Positions 1 to 10,416 of a DNA stretch of 64,000 nucleotides are shown here, in pieces. The notes under the pieces were generated by a model. That model made no database searches. It had not been told where the DNA came from and worked only from the letters and a program-made list of their open reading frames with translations. This stretch comes from Prorocentrum cordatum (Eukaryota > Sar > Dinophyceae > Prorocentrales > Prorocentraceae): the NCBI GenBank assembly GCA_963575745.1, contig CAUYUJ010002058.1, forward strand, positions 87,010 through 151,009. The letters run 5' to 3'. The position numbers and the translations under genes are program-made. Numbering within the stretch: position 1 is the stretch's first letter; each line of letters begins with the position of its first letter.

Positions 1-60
1 CTTCAGAAGTCTTGTATTTCGACGGTATTTTCCGAACCATTTTTGAAGGGACCGTGCCCT

Positions 61-420
61 GCGTTCCTTCCTTCCTCCTCTCCCCCTCCTCCCTCTCCTC
101 CTCCTCCTCCGCCCACCTCTCCTCCCCCTCCTCGATCCTCCGCCCCCTCCTCCTCCGCCCACCTCTCCTCCCTCCCATCCCTGCCTCTCCTCGCTCTCGT
201 CCTCGTCGCCCGGGTGGTTGGCCGCGTGCGGCCCCTGGTCCGGAGGGCTGTCGGATCACAGCCTGGGGAGACGCAGGGAGGGGCGCGGAAAGCAACCCCC
301 CCGCCCGAAATGTGACGCACCCCAGGAGGGAAAGCGGGGGAGACGGAAGGGCGAGGGGGGAGGGGAGGGAGAGGGAGAGAGAGAGGAAGAGGGAGGAGGG
401 GAGGGGAGAGGGGCAAGTTA
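61..420. repeat. Pyrimidine tract followed by purine tract
   Basis: Positions 61-215 are almost pure C/T (CCTCCT-type) and 325-415 almost pure A/G (GGGAGAGA-type), so the two arms could pair as an imperfect foldback. Reading frames here are compositional only; no gene is seen. Confidence 0.8.
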
Positions 421-534
421 GGTGCGCTCGCGTCAACATCTGACATCCTACCCCTCCCTCCCATCCCTTACCATGGCGCTGATTTTCTCTATCCGCGGAC
501 GCGTGTCGTAGCGGACCTGTGGCTCCGCGCGCGT

Positions 535-778
535 GTGCGTAGTGGGTGGTGGTGCGCGTGCGTGCGTGCGTGTGTGCGTGGTTGTGGTTGTTGTGGTGGT
601 GGTGTGTATGTGTGTGTGTGTGTGTGCGTGTGTGCGCGTGTGCTGTGGTGTGACGTGGTGTGGCGTCTTGGTGGTTTGGTGGTGGGCCAGGTGCGTACGT
701 GCGTGATGGCGGTGGTGGTGGCGGTGGTGGTGTGTGTGTGTGTGTGTGTGCGTGTGTGTGTGTGTGTGCGTGTGCGTG

Positions 779-810
<32 letters not shown>

Positions 811-960
811 TGTGTGTCTGTGTGTGCGCGCGTGTGATGTGGTGTGACGCGGTGTAGCGTGGTGGTGGTGGGTGGGGTAGTGCGGTGGTGGTGGCGGTGC
901 GCGGTGGTGGTGCGCGTGCGTGCGTGCGTGCGTTGGTGGGTGGAAGTGGCGGTGGGTGTG
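535..960. repeat. GT/GC alternating microsatellite
   Basis: Runs of GTGTGT, GTGCGT and GGTGGT fill this stretch, with GCGTGCGTGC at 780-810. Alternating purine-pyrimidine DNA like this can adopt Z-form. The His/Thr-rich frame on the minus strand is an artefact of the repeat. Confidence 0.85.
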
Positions 961-1015
961 CGTGCGGCGGGGCGGGGCGTGGTGCGGCGCGGTGGTGGCG
1001 GGCGGATGGGCGCGC

Positions 1016-1175
1016 GAGAAAGAGGCCCGCGCTGGGGCGAGAACGCCATCCTGAACGACGGAGGCAAAACACCGATCCGAAAATGAGGCCCACGCTGCAG
1101 CGGGAGCACGATTCGGAACGATTCGGGAGCAGAAATGAGGCCGGCGCCTCAGCGAGAGCAGCATTTTGAAAAAAA
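1016..1175. repeat. Degenerate ~50-60 bp tandem repeat
   Basis: The motif GAGGCCC(G/A)CGCT recurs at about 1022, 1085 and (diverged) 1137, each time followed by a CG-GAG-CA stretch and an A-rich spacer. No coding potential is seen. Confidence 0.55.
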
Positions 1176-1516
1176 CGCAGGCGAAAACCCAACTCCGGGG
1201 AATCGTGTGTGTAAAAAAACAGTACGCGGGGGGGGGGGGGGGGGGGCGAATACGCAAAAGACGCCATCAGGGGAAGAGGGAGAGTAGTATTCATATTGAG
1301 TAATTGTGGAGGAAGAGGAAAGAGGGAGAAGGGAGAGGAAGGGCGGGGGCGACAAAGTCGGCAGGGGGCCTGACGGGAGGAGAGGTTTGGGGCCCATAAC
1401 CCCGACTCTGGCATCTTTCTGCGACACCACCATGGAAGTACATAGAAACAACACAAAGCGGCCCCAAGAAGGTGGCCGCACCAGCGGTGGCGCAGAGCGC
1501 CTACTTGGTGCATTGA
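1176..1516. other. No gene recognised
   Basis: Holds a 19-G homopolymer (1228-1246) and a GGA-rich stretch near 1310-1350. Nothing else is supported. Confidence 0.6.
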
Positions 1517-2677
1517 GACAAACCGACCCCTATAGAACCATTTAAGCCGAAGACCCAGCAGCCCACAAACAATTTCCGGTGTCACCTTCTGGAGACGGCG
1601 GTCACATTGAAAAAGCGTGCCCGTGAAATCCGTGACCTCGGTCTTGGGCTGGCTCAATCTATCATGCTATTCAAAACGTTCTGTGTCTCTTTAGTGTATT
1701 TTGTTCTCCAGCTTCACTGTCTTACTCCCGCTCTGGATAAAGTTTATCAGTCTTGTGTTCGTCTCCTCACCGCCGGCCCGAACAACGCTATCTCGTACGA
1801 TGTGTGTACTAATTTGTGCGCGCTCGGCCTTCCAGTGGAGTTCCCGCGGCTCTCTTTGGTAGCTGATGCATCGCGGGCCAGATATACTGCTCGGTGCGAT
1901 GAGCTTCCTCGAATTCGAGATTTTGTATCACGCATCTTTCTTGATGATGACTGGTGCCCGTATCGGCAGAGGCGGGGCTGTTTCGTGAACAGTTTCTTCA
2001 CCAACCTTTTCGAGTTTCAAGATACGATTCAATCGCGCGGCCTCTGTATTCATTATGAGCGTAAATATATCCAGAAGCAATATATGAAGGCGCTGAGCCT
2101 TTATCATCAACCCGCCGTCCCCCCTCAGGAAGCTCTCCTTCGTCGTGCGTGTGCCTGGATCCTTGGGGTCTCTATTGAGCACATTACCTATGTTTGCTGC
2201 CTGGTTAAGTCCTTGGCTAAGAGGTCTAGTATGTATTTGCCGCCGGCCAATATTCGGATGCTGTCCAGATGTGTTTGTACGAGTGCACGTTTTCATGCCG
2301 CTCCCAGAGGTTGTATTATTGGATGTCCTGCCTCCTCGTCCCATCTCCCTGACCTTGATGATATGGTTCACTACCTGGTATGTCCTAGGCTCCAACAGTT
2401 GTTCTCTCAGTGGATGGGTTCTTGGGCTCCGAGGTCGTCTGGGTCGCCTGAGGGTTCGCCCTGGCTTCTCCCCTTCCTCCTTTTTCGTGGGATGGACCCT
2501 GATCAATGTCTTTTAAGCTCCACGCTGTGTGATGCATTTCTCAGCATGCACTCCTCAGTCCGACACAAGTTGCCTGGCTCACCGTCCCAGCAATTTGAAG
2601 CACGTCTCCGAATGCAAGCACGGAGGCATCGTGCATTCAGGGTGGTTTGGTTTAAGCTGTCACAGATAAACAACTAA
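1517..2677 (+). pseudogene. LINE retrotransposon remnant, C-terminal part of reverse-transcriptase polyprotein
   Basis: An open frame runs from just after a TGA (1514-1516) to a TAA at 2675-2677 and encodes about 386 residues. It lacks the RT catalytic (FADD-type) part and starts inside the post-RT region: GLGLAQSI, then VYFVLQLH, then RLLTAGP, an order I know from C-termini of dinoflagellate LINE polyproteins. Near the end DMVHYLVCPRL resembles the conserved D-x-x-x-HY-x-x-CP motif downstream of the RT thumb. There is no proper ATG start, so this is a 5'-truncated copy, the usual product of incomplete target-primed reverse transcription. It is free of stops over 1.1 kb, so the insertion is probably young. 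What is seen: one open frame and these motifs. Inferred: LINE identity. Confidence 0.72.
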
Positions 2678-3783
2678 CAAAGGGTGGGAGTGCCCTCCCC
2701 CCCAAAAAAATCTCCCGGTGACACCTGGTGAAAACAGACGCCCGCGCCTCACCTACTCCAAGTCTTCCACGCACGACGAGACGCCCCAAAAGCACGAACC
2801 CAATCCCAACAAGCACGGCCCAGGCTGCGAGGGGCCCTGGGGGCGGCGGCCACTTGGGGGAACCCGGTGGCCTGGCAGATGCGGAGGGCCGAACCCACCA
2901 CGAAACCGCCCCCGAATTGTCGGGGGAACCCGCCGTTGGCAGAGTGCCGTGTAGAAACGCAAACACTGGCAGCGCAGCCGCACAATATGCTTGCCGACCA
3001 GGAAAGAGCCAGAGCTCGTCGTCATGCGTGCTTTTCTTGCCTTACCTCCTCACAAACACTACTCATCTGTAAGACTCTGATGACCACCTTCCGGTGTCGA
3101 TGGGTAGTTTTAGGGTGCCCACCCCGCCCGACCATGGCCGAAACCCGCCGAGCGACACAGGCATCCAGGGACCGCACACCCCGCCCGACCATGGCCGAGA
3201 CCACCGCCGAACGACATGTGCACCCCCAGTTGCCGGTGCGACTTGACCACGGGCGTCGCCGTCCTGCTTCCCCGTCCACCCTCAGGGGAAAGGTCCGGAG
3301 ACCCAACCGCCCCTGATAGGTTTTGTTGGACGAGGCGGGTTGTACACTCCCGCCCCCAATCGAAGAAATAAGACCAGAAATAGATCCGCCAGCGCCCAGA
3401 ACAAGAGGCACAGATCCAAAGACAGCGTTCCGAACTTATCTCCAGCGATGGCCCAAGAAGAGTTGCCCCCGGAGGGACTTGGGTTAGCCGTCTTCCTTCC
3501 TCCACCTCCCCCCCCCGAATGCGACAGCCAAAGATCACGAAGACCAGGGACCCAGCACCACAGCGGCGAAGGCGAAGGACTAGCCAAACCCGCAGGGTAG
3601 AGTGAGGGGCACCGACCCGCCTCGGTCAGTGGCCCCTTTCACCCCCGCCTTCGCTTTCTGCCTGATCAGGGCGGCGGTCAAGTGCAAGGACTTGGGACAC
3701 GTTGGCCCAGGTGCGGCCGCGTGTAGGTAGAACTGGAGGCCTGTGTACCTGCACCTGCATCCCTGCCTTTGCTCTCCGCATAT
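2678..3783. other. Non-coding stretch with a ~60-bp tandem duplication
   Basis: CACCCCGCCCGACCATGGCC occurs at about 3117 and again at about 3176, followed each time by GA(A/G)AC and a CGACA end: a direct tandem duplication. Frames look GC-driven. No gene is recognised. Confidence 0.5.
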
Positions 3784-4075
3784 CCACCATGTCGGCACAC
3801 TCCTCACACGTTTCGTGGCCCCACAGGGAGCTCCGCTGAAGGCGCCAGTGGCTGCGCTCGCATGGCGCCACCGCGCCCACTTCGGCACACCCCTCACACG
3901 TTGCGTGGCCCCATAGGGAGCTCCACCGAAGGCCCCAGTGGCTGCGCTCGCATGGCGCCGCTGCACCCACTTCGGCACACAACTCACACGCGTTCGCATG
4001 CGCCCACAGCGCGTTCATCTCGTTACATCCCGCACGCGCTTCCTGCCCCCATCGGGAGCTCCACCGAAGGCGATA
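3784..4075. repeat. Tandem array of ~75-bp units (family A)
   Basis: About four units share TCGGCACAC(C)CCTCACACG, GTGGCCCCATAGGGAGCTCC and CCGAAGGC. The same family forms a longer array at 36030-36560, and the sequence just after both arrays (TGCTCACAACTGC, then CTTGCCAGGC or CTTCGCCAGGC) also matches, so the two loci are paralogous segments. Confidence 0.8.
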
Positions 4076-4320
4076 TTCACAGCTCCGCGTTGCTCACAAC
4101 TGCGCATGGTTCGGTGTCTTGCCAGGCGAATCTGGTCCGTTGCAAGTGAGGAAGGGATGGGCACGAAGACCGACAGCATCTCCTGCCCATCTTGAACAGG
4201 ACTCGTTGTGGGTGTTGCCGCGGACGATCTCCCCTTGAGACAAAGCAGCGCCCGCCCAGCGGCGGCCGCTGTCGGATTCGGACGACGCCTGCTGTTGGGC
4301 ACCGTATCCTTGTTCTACGC

Positions 4321-4425
4321 GAGGAGGAGTAGGAGGAGGAGGAGGAGGAGGAGGAGGAGGGGGAGGAGGAGCAGGAGGAGGAGGAGGAGGAGGAGGAGGA
4401 ATAGGATGAGGAGGAGGAGGAGTAG
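4321..4425. repeat. (GGA)n array
   Basis: Nearly uninterrupted GGA/GAG triplets. Poly-Arg, poly-Glu/Gly or poly-Ser/Leu frames across it are artefacts. Confidence 0.9.
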
Positions 4426-5034
4426 CCGACGCATGGACACAAAAAAACGTACATCAAGATCACGAGCCCTTGGCCGAGAGCCCGAGGCCGCACGGAGACA
4501 AGCCAAACGCAGGCCATCACAAGGCTTGGCATCGTTCGGACGTGTGCACCTGCAGTGGAGACCCATGCCAAGAGACACCCCGCCTGCCTCCAGGGGCACT
4601 GGGTTTCCTGGGCTTCGATGGTGTTGCGATGGAAGGCGTCACGTTCCGCACCAAAAATCAATGGACGTCCTGGGGTCTCAGGGCTTGGCTTCTTGTGGAC
4701 GGTTTCCTGTGGAAGGCGACGCATTGGCGGTGCGTCGCGATCCCCCGCCCCCACCTGCCCGAGCTTCCTTTTGAGACGCTTCTGGTGAGGGGCCCCCAGG
4801 GCTCAGGAAACGGCGGGCAGCACCCATCAGGGGCAACATCAGACGGGACAGGCGCGGGGGGAGGAGGCGCATCGACCCGCGATCGCGCCCACGGATCGCC
4901 GACGGGGGTCCAGGAGCCCCGCCCCGCCCTGGGCCGCGTGGATTCGCTGTCGGGGGCCCTATCGCCGAGCCGTCGGCGACGTGCCGCCCGAGTCGAGCTC
5001 GACGTCTCCCCCCCCTGAGCCGGTTCCCCCCCCC
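4426..5034. other. No gene recognised
   Basis: GC-rich, non-repetitive by eye. The end (from about 4938, GTGGATTCGCT) matches a segment near 36650, extending the paralogy with the 36-kb region. Confidence 0.5.
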
Positions 5035-5042
5035 AACTCTGC

Positions 5043-5190
5043 TCAAGTCGGGCATGCCCCTCAACAGGAGGAATATTCGAACATAGTCTGGGGACGATCT
5101 CCTGACTATTTCTGAGCATTCTGTGAACGTGTTTGGGCTAGGTTTTATTGTTCGTCCAAAATCTCCCTGTGGGGGAACAGGCCCGACCTA
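5043..5190 (+). mobile_element. MITE copy A of the 8-bp-TSD family
   Basis: Ends are inverted: TCAAGTCGGGCATG..CAACAGGAGG at the left and CCCTGTGGGGGAACAGGCCCGACCTA at the right. It is flanked on both sides by AACTCTGC (5035-5042 and 5191-5198), an exact 8-bp target duplication. The interior carries the family signature GGAGGAATATTC and AGTCTGGGGACGAT. It is 148 bp long and has no coding capacity, so it must be mobilised in trans. Confidence 0.85.
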
Positions 5191-5198
5191 AACTCTGC

Positions 5199-5464
5199 CC
5201 CTCGATCCTGGACACGTTTCCATCGCTCAGGTGCGCGGCGGCGTTGCGGCCAGCGCGAGGTCGACCCGCTGGTCACGGCGCTGGCGCCTTGCGCGCAGCT
5301 GCTCCAGTCGGCCCTGCTCTGGTTCGAGGAGGCTTCGCCAGCCTGGCACACATCCCCATCCCCATGATTGGCCTCACCTGATCTCGATGCCGATCTTACG
5401 GAGTCCCTCTGTTTCTGAGGGCGAATCCCTAAGATCTTTCGGGAGGGGAACCAACACGCAGGCA
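5199..5464. other. No gene recognised
   Basis: Non-repetitive GC-rich DNA next to MITE copy A. No supported feature. Confidence 0.5.
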
Positions 5465-5600
5465 CTATTGATCGCCGACTCCCAGGAAAATATAGGAACG
5501 TATGAGAAGTGTGGGGAAGGACAGAAACCCAGACCATATTGGAAAACACGGGGAATCCTTAGATGTATGTGTGTGTGTTTTGTGTGTATGTGTGTATGCT
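5465..5600. repeat. Dispersed repeat B, copy 1
   Basis: Shares with 6551-6660 the order ATC-CCGA-TCCC, GAAAATAT, GGGAAGGACAGAAACCCAGA, CATAT, GAAAA and GGGGAA, followed by a GTGTGTATTT-like run. The divergence suggests an old duplication. Confidence 0.65.
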
Positions 5601-6079
5601 ACATCTCCAGAGCAGTCCCTCTGCCTAGCCGCCGACGGGAAAAAAGTGTATATGTGCTTCTGGGCCCCTTCCATCGTCATCGCGATTGGGCCTCTCAATC
5701 TTAGGGATGGAGATAAGGTCGAGGCCGGTCAGAGGCGGGCATCCAGCATTTGCTGCCCACATTCGAGAGGAAGACAAGGCGCTGCACAAGCATGAACCTT
5801 CAGCGGCCCGCGCGAGTTTCTTCGGCAGCGAATCACGGACAGAGCACCCGCTGGTGACGGGATCGGCACCTCGATTGCCCCCTCCCCAGAGGAGCAGCAG
5901 GCTGGAAGGGGGGGCGGCTGAGCACCATCGCTGCCAGCACGCGGCTTCCTTGTCCGGTACGTCCTGGCCACGGGGGGTGTCTCGCGAGGAGGGAGCGGGC
6001 TCTTCGAGTAGCGAATCATGGGAGCCTGGAGTGCCCTGTCAATTCCGACTTTGGCGTCGAGTAGCGTCTGGGAGTTGAT

Positions 6080-6175
6080 GAGATAGCGCCGATCTAGCGT
6101 CGGTTGGAGTCGATTAGCGCCGATTGGGCGTCGATTGGCGTCGAGTTAGAGTCGACCAGCGTCGATTCGCAACAG
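6080..6175. repeat. Short tandem array of ~11-12 bp GCGTCGATT units
   Basis: Consecutive degenerate copies of GCGTCGATTGG / GCGCCGATTAG. A sister array with a different unit lies at 7795-7910. Confidence 0.65.
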
Positions 6176-6307
6176 CCGACAAGATGGGACGGGAAGCTCC
6201 CGCGAGTTGCCGCCGAAGCCTTCCTGGATCTGTGCTGGGCCCCCCCCCTGGCGGGAGGGGGGCCAGGCACGGATCCAAGAAATCCGCACGATTCCAAATT
6301 TGTATTC

Positions 6308-6515
6308 GGGACGACCGAAATGGGTACGGAAAGGATGGGTACAATGCCCAACAACAGTCCTTGTGCATTTTGAACAAGACTCGCTGTCCGCGCCGCCGCG
6401 GCCTGTGTCCATTTGAAACTGAAGGCCGTCTGCCCGACAGCGACCTCTGTGGGTTTGGGATAGCATGTGTTGTTGGGCATGGTACCCATTATTTCCGTAC
6501 CCATTTCGGGTGTCC
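6308..6515. mobile_element. Inverted-repeat (foldback) element
   Basis: The left arm 6308-6358 (GGGACGACCGAAATGGGTAC...) is complementary to the right arm 6466-6515 (...GTACCCATTTCGGGTGTCC), giving arms of about 46 bp with few mismatches. Outside, AAATTTGTATTC on the left and AAATGTATTC on the right look like an imperfect target duplication. There is no ORF of note; it is a non-autonomous element. Confidence 0.65.
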
Positions 6516-6550
6516 AAATGTATTCAGGAGAGGAAAAAAACACAGACACA

Positions 6551-6660
6551 ATTAATCTCCGATTCCCCCGAAACTATGGGAAACTATGGGAAGTGGGAAG
6601 ACAGAAACCCAGAACATATCAGAAAATATGGGGAACAGTTTGATTTGTGTGTATTTATTT
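6551..6660. repeat. Dispersed repeat B, copy 2
   Basis: Counterpart of 5465-5600, including GGGAAGACAGAAACCCAGA and CATAT-GAAAA-GGGGAA. Confidence 0.65.
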
Positions 6661-6840
6661 GTGTGTCCTGAGGCCCCTTCAAATGTTCGTGCAGTTCTTT
6701 GTTCCTCTGAGCGTACCGTGCCCTGTTCGTGCCGATGCTCAGCCTGCAGCGCGTCGTCGACAGGCTCGCGCAGCAGCAGCAGCAGCAGCAGCGGCAGAGC
6801 GGCGACGAGCGCTGCCTCAAGACAGGCCCTCGTCATGAAC

Positions 6841-7060
6841 CATCCTTCTCCTCCTCCTCCTTCCTTCCTTCCCTCCTTCCTTCCTTCCTTCCTTCCTTCC
6901 TTCCTCCCTTCTCCTCCTCCTCCTCCTCCTCCTCCGCCTCCTCCTCCTCCTCCTCCTCCTCCTCCTCCTCCTCCCCCTCCCCCTCCCCCTCCCCCTCCTC
7001 CTCTCCCTCCTCCTCCTCCTGCTCCTCCTCATCCTCCTCATCTTCCTCCGCCTCAACCTC
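6841..7060. repeat. (CCT)n with TTCC sub-arrays
   Basis: Begins with (TTCC)n at 6862-6905, then CCT triplets mixed with CCCCCT hexamers. A short (CAG)n lies just before it at 6773-6795. Confidence 0.9.
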
Positions 7061-7386
7061 CAAATTGGACCTGAGTTTGACATCCCTCGGACGTGTGCAC
7101 GTGGTTGTTGGCGGGGGCCATCGAGGAGCATCTTGGATCCTCGTGCCAAAACGAGCGCACGATGCCGAGCAAAAGGGCGTGGGGAATGGGCGGGCGTCCG
7201 AGCGATGGCCAGGCCAGGCTGGTCCTGAGTCCTGAGGAAGAGAACGGGTCACGGGTCCTGCGGCTCTTCGCGGTCATCGGGGCCCGGGGCCGTCCCTAGG
7301 CCCCGTCGGGGCACTCGGAACCTTGCAGGAGCCGCTCAGGATGACGAGCTCGCCCCAGGGGAAGGCCCTGGGACCCAGTCCAGGGC
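7061..7386. other. No gene recognised
   Basis: GC-rich, non-repetitive. Nothing supported. Confidence 0.5.
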
Positions 7387-7394
7387 CCGTAGCC

Positions 7395-7551
7395 TGAAGT
7401 CGGGCAGGTCACTCTACAGGAGAGACATTCAAAAATGGTCAAAAAAATAGTCTGGGGACGATTTTTGCTACCATTGGAATTTGTTCCGCATTTTTTTGCT
7501 ATTTTTCATTTGTCTTCAAGATCCGCCTGTCGGAGGACACGCCCGACCTAT
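7395..7551 (+). mobile_element. MITE copy B of the 8-bp-TSD family
   Basis: Left end TGAAGTCGGGC and CTCTACAGGAG; right end ATCCGCCTGTCGGAGGACAC and GCCCGACCTAT. It is flanked by exact 8-bp duplications CCGTAGCC (7387-7394 and 7552-7559). The T-rich interior contains AATAGTCTGGGGACGATTTT. It is 157 bp and non-coding. Confidence 0.88.
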
Positions 7552-7794
7552 CCGTAGCCAGCCTGCCTCACGCACACCAGGCGTCTGGGTGTCGCTGGGT
7601 GCCGGCTCCTTCTGGAGCTCCACGTCGAGCCGGGTGGACGCCGAGCGGCGCCTGCTGCAGTCCCGTTGCAACGTGCTGCTAACCATCCTGCCAGACGAGG
7701 AGGCGCCGTGCAACCCGAAGCGCATGTCTTTGAGGCAGAGAAGAAACAAACGGCATGCTTGTATAGTAAATCACGGAAGTGTTCGTTCGTCTGG

Positions 7795-7910
7795 GATTGG
7801 ATGTATGTCGGCGAATGGCGCCCGACAGCGTCACATAGCGCCAAACAGCGCCAAATAGCGTCGAATATCGTCCACGTAGCGCCCAATAGCGACCAGTAGC
7901 GATGCATCAT
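7795..7910. repeat. Short tandem array of ATAGCGCC-type 12-mers
   Basis: Successive units such as CATAGCGCCAAACAGCGCC and AATAGCGTCGAATATCGTCC run through this stretch. Confidence 0.65.
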
Positions 7911-8482
7911 GTCCGTTTTGCGTTCGATTGGGCGCGCTGTTGGGCGACATAGGGACGACCAAAAGCTTCCGTGAGTTGCTTGCTGAGCATAAGGAGCACA
8001 AGCGTTCGGAGTTCCGCGCGGGTCCAAGAGATCCGCACGGACATCCTGCAGTTTGTGCCTATGTCGCCGTTTGCTCTTCTGTGAGGGGCAATTCCGTCGA
8101 CGACACGATCTTCCCCCTGGGGGCCCTCTTCCGCGTGGTGCGGGTCGCCCGAAAGGCGACACCGCCACGAAGCAAACGTGGTGTCCCTTGGGGGAGGGGT
8201 CAAGGGAGGAAGAACCACCCAGACCCGACAATTGGCGTCTGCTGAACGGCCCTGGGCGTTTGCCGAACAGCCCTGCCCTGCTTGATTCCTCCGTCGGGTG
8301 CGTTTGCCGAACGGCCTCGAGCGTCGTGGTGGTCACTATAAGGGGGCCACATGTGAACCCTACCCCCTACCCCCGACGGTGTCCGAGTGGGGTAGGGTTA
8401 GGGTTCGCATCTGGCCCCCTACACCATCGGGGTGGATGTTCTGCCCTCCTCGAGGGGGCCCTGGACCCCCGGGGGGGCCTCC
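7911..8482. other. No gene recognised; short telomere-like motif
   Basis: GGGTAGGGTTAGGGTT lies near 8391-8406, facing a mirrored ACCCTACCCC near 8358, so the pair brackets a small inverted arrangement. No gene is supported. Confidence 0.45.
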
Positions 8483-8655
8483 CCCGGAGGAGGAGGAGGA
8501 GGAGGAGGAGGGAGGAGGAGGAGGAGGAGGAGGAGGAGAGGAGGAGGAGGAGGAGGAGGAGGGAGGAGGAGGAGGAGGAGGGGGGAGGAGGGAGGGTGGA
8601 GGGAGGAGGGAGGAGGGAGGAGGGAGGAGGGGGAGGAGGAGGGAGGAGGGGAGCC
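8483..8655. repeat. (GGA)n array
   Basis: GGA triplets interspersed with GGGAGGAGG, no coding value. Confidence 0.9.
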
Positions 8656-8782
8656 GGCTCTACATCCCTGGGTGCCTTGCCGTCGAGGGCTCGGGCCGGC
8701 CACGTGCCCTGGGGGGGGGGCAGGCGGAGGGGGAAGGTTTCTCGGAGGCACCCCTGCTGCTCAGAGGGCTCAAGCAGTGGCT

Positions 8783-9008
8783 CAGAGCCCCGAATCATCA
8801 GGGGTAACTCGGGTCAGGGCTAACTCGGGTTCGTTTTTCGGGAATCCGAACCCGACTTACCCCGGACCCGAGTTACCCCGGATAATTCGGGCGTCCAGAG
8901 CCCCGAATCATCAGGGGTAACTCGGGTCAGGGGTAACTCGGGTTCCTTTTTCGGGAAGCCAAACCCGAGTTACCCCGGACCCGAGTTACCCCGGATAACT
9001 CGGGCGCC
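8783..9008. repeat. Tandem pair of 113-bp hairpin units (family H), locus 1
   Basis: Two direct units (8783-8895 and 8896-9008) each start CAGAGCCCCGAATCATCAGG and end GGATAA(T/C)TCGGGCG. Each unit is self-complementary: two copies of GGTAACTCGGGT on the left arm face two copies of ACCCGAGTTACC on the right arm, around a short TTTTTCGGGAA loop. The same pair recurs at 16783-16991. Confidence 0.85.
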
Positions 9009-9207
9009 CAAGTGGCGAAGCGTCCTGGGGGAGGCCAGGCTTGCTCTGCCTGCCCAGCTGCTGCCGCCGACGGCCAGCGCGCGGCGCGCCGGGAGCGCCG
9101 CGGGGGGCCGCGTCGCCGCCCTGCGCCTCGTGTACGGGGCGGGCCCGCGGCTGGGCGGGCGCTGAGTGCGAGGGACGAGGACGTGGTGGAGGTTGAGCCC
9201 CACCAAA

Positions 9208-9362
9208 CAATGTTCTAAGAACCTTTTGTGGTTTCCACGACATGTTCTTAGAGCATTTCTGGCGGAGTCTGTCTCGTTTGAACATATCGGGTCTATGTTC
9301 TAAGAACATCGCTTGTGTTCTTAGAACCTTTTTGGGTTCTAAGAGCATGTCGTGGTAGGACT
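9208..9362. repeat. TTCTAAGAAC inverted-repeat element
   Basis: Contains GTTCTAAGAACCTTTTGTGG and several TTCTAAGAAC / GTTCTTAGAAC palindromes. The ends ACGACATGTTCTTAGAGC and GCTCTAAGA-type are inverted (CCACGACATG versus CATGTCGTGG). A diverged copy is at 10228-10400. Confidence 0.6.
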
Positions 9363-9395
9363 ATAGGAATGCCGGGACGGTCGGTCCTTGCTCAA

Positions 9396-9760
9396 AGGGC
9401 GCGGGCCTTGCAGTCGGGGCGCTGAAGAGGGAGCCCTTATCGCTCGGGGAGGGGCTCCGTGTGCCTTCGCTGCTTCCCAGCTTGCCTCAGGTTGTCCTTG
9501 CAGTCGGCCTTGATTGGACAGGACACGCGAGAGGACGCAAGACCCTTCCGAGGGCCACATCGCCATAGGAGTGTAAGAAGGCGCGTGTCGCGAGGCACAG
9601 GACACAAGGGCACAAGGGCACCCTTGAGCTGGCAAGGTCGACCTACTAATCCGGGCCGACTGTAGGTTCTCGATGGGAGATTGGAGTTTAGCTCATGGGA
9701 GAAAGTGGCCTCGTTCCTTGTGAAGGGGTTCCTCAGGTCAACACCCCGACGCTATCTGCA
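9396..9760. repeat. Segment paralogous to 39830-39995, with an insertion
   Basis: CAGTCGGGGCGCTGA, GAGGGGCTCCGTGT, GGTTGTCCTT, TCGATGGG and GTGGCCTCGTTCCTT occur in the same order at both loci. The 39.8-kb copy lacks the block 9501-9662, which marks that block as an insertion here. Confidence 0.75.
9501..9662. mobile_element. Tc1/mariner-like MITE (inferred from TIR and empty site)
   Basis: The inserted block starts CAGTCGGCC and ends GGCCGACTG, a perfect 9-bp inverted repeat continuing imperfectly into GATT(G/A)G. The paralogous empty site near 39911-39920 reads GTCCTTAGG, while the filled site reads GTCCTTG-element-TAGG. This fits a TA target with one mutated copy. CAGT termini with a TA duplication are typical of Tc1/mariner MITEs. 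Seen: TIR and empty site. Inferred: superfamily. Confidence 0.65.
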
Positions 9761-9762
9761 GA

Positions 9763-10227
9763 CGTCTGGCCGGCAGCTTCGAAGAGGCCATCTGCTTATC
9801 AGGAGACTTCCCTTGTCCCCCCATACTCACCGAGCGCGTTCCACTACTCGCAGGGTGCCTACTCGCAAACGTCCGAAAAGCACGTGATTGCCTCGATGTG
9901 GTATATCGTGAATCCCCCGCGGCGGATCCACGCCATTTGCGAGTGAGTAGGTGCGCTGCAAGTAGTGGAGCGCGCTTGTCTGCGTACCCCCTCGTGGGCG
10001 CCGCCAGCCAGAGGCCTGGCCACGGGGAGAGACTTCGGGACCCGCTTCCGACGGGGCCCGTGCCCTTCCCGTGCCCGAGGTGAGCTCCGACCTGGGCCCG
10101 GGCAGCGGCGGCCACGCCGCCAGCAGGTGGCCGGTCTACGAGATCGAGCTCAGGGCCTCCGTGAGGATCGGCGGCGTGCACAAGATCAAGCAGTGGCGAA
10201 GCGTCTTGGCCCGCCTACGGGCCCACC
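9763..10227. other. No gene recognised
   Basis: GC-rich DNA. GTGGCGAAGCGTC near 10194 also occurs near 9011, just before each copy of the TTCTAAGAAC element, so that sequence belongs to the same repeat unit. Confidence 0.5.
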
Positions 10228-10400
10228 GAAGACTGTTCTAAGAAGCTTTTGTGGCTGTCACGAGCTGCTCTCAGCATGTCTGGCTGAGGCCGTTTTGTTT
10301 CAATACGTCGGCTTTGCGTTCTACGCCTAGGCACCCTGTTCTGGTTTTCAGGAGGTTCTTCTGTTCCAAACTCATTTCGTGGCTTGGAATGCGTCAACGG
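10228..10400. repeat. Diverged copy of the TTCTAAGAAC element
   Basis: Aligns with 9208-9362: TGTTCTAAGAA, CTTTTGTGG, then a GTTTTGTTT(C/G)AA core; palindromes are eroded. Confidence 0.55.
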
Positions 10401-10416
10401 TCGGTCATTGCTCAAC

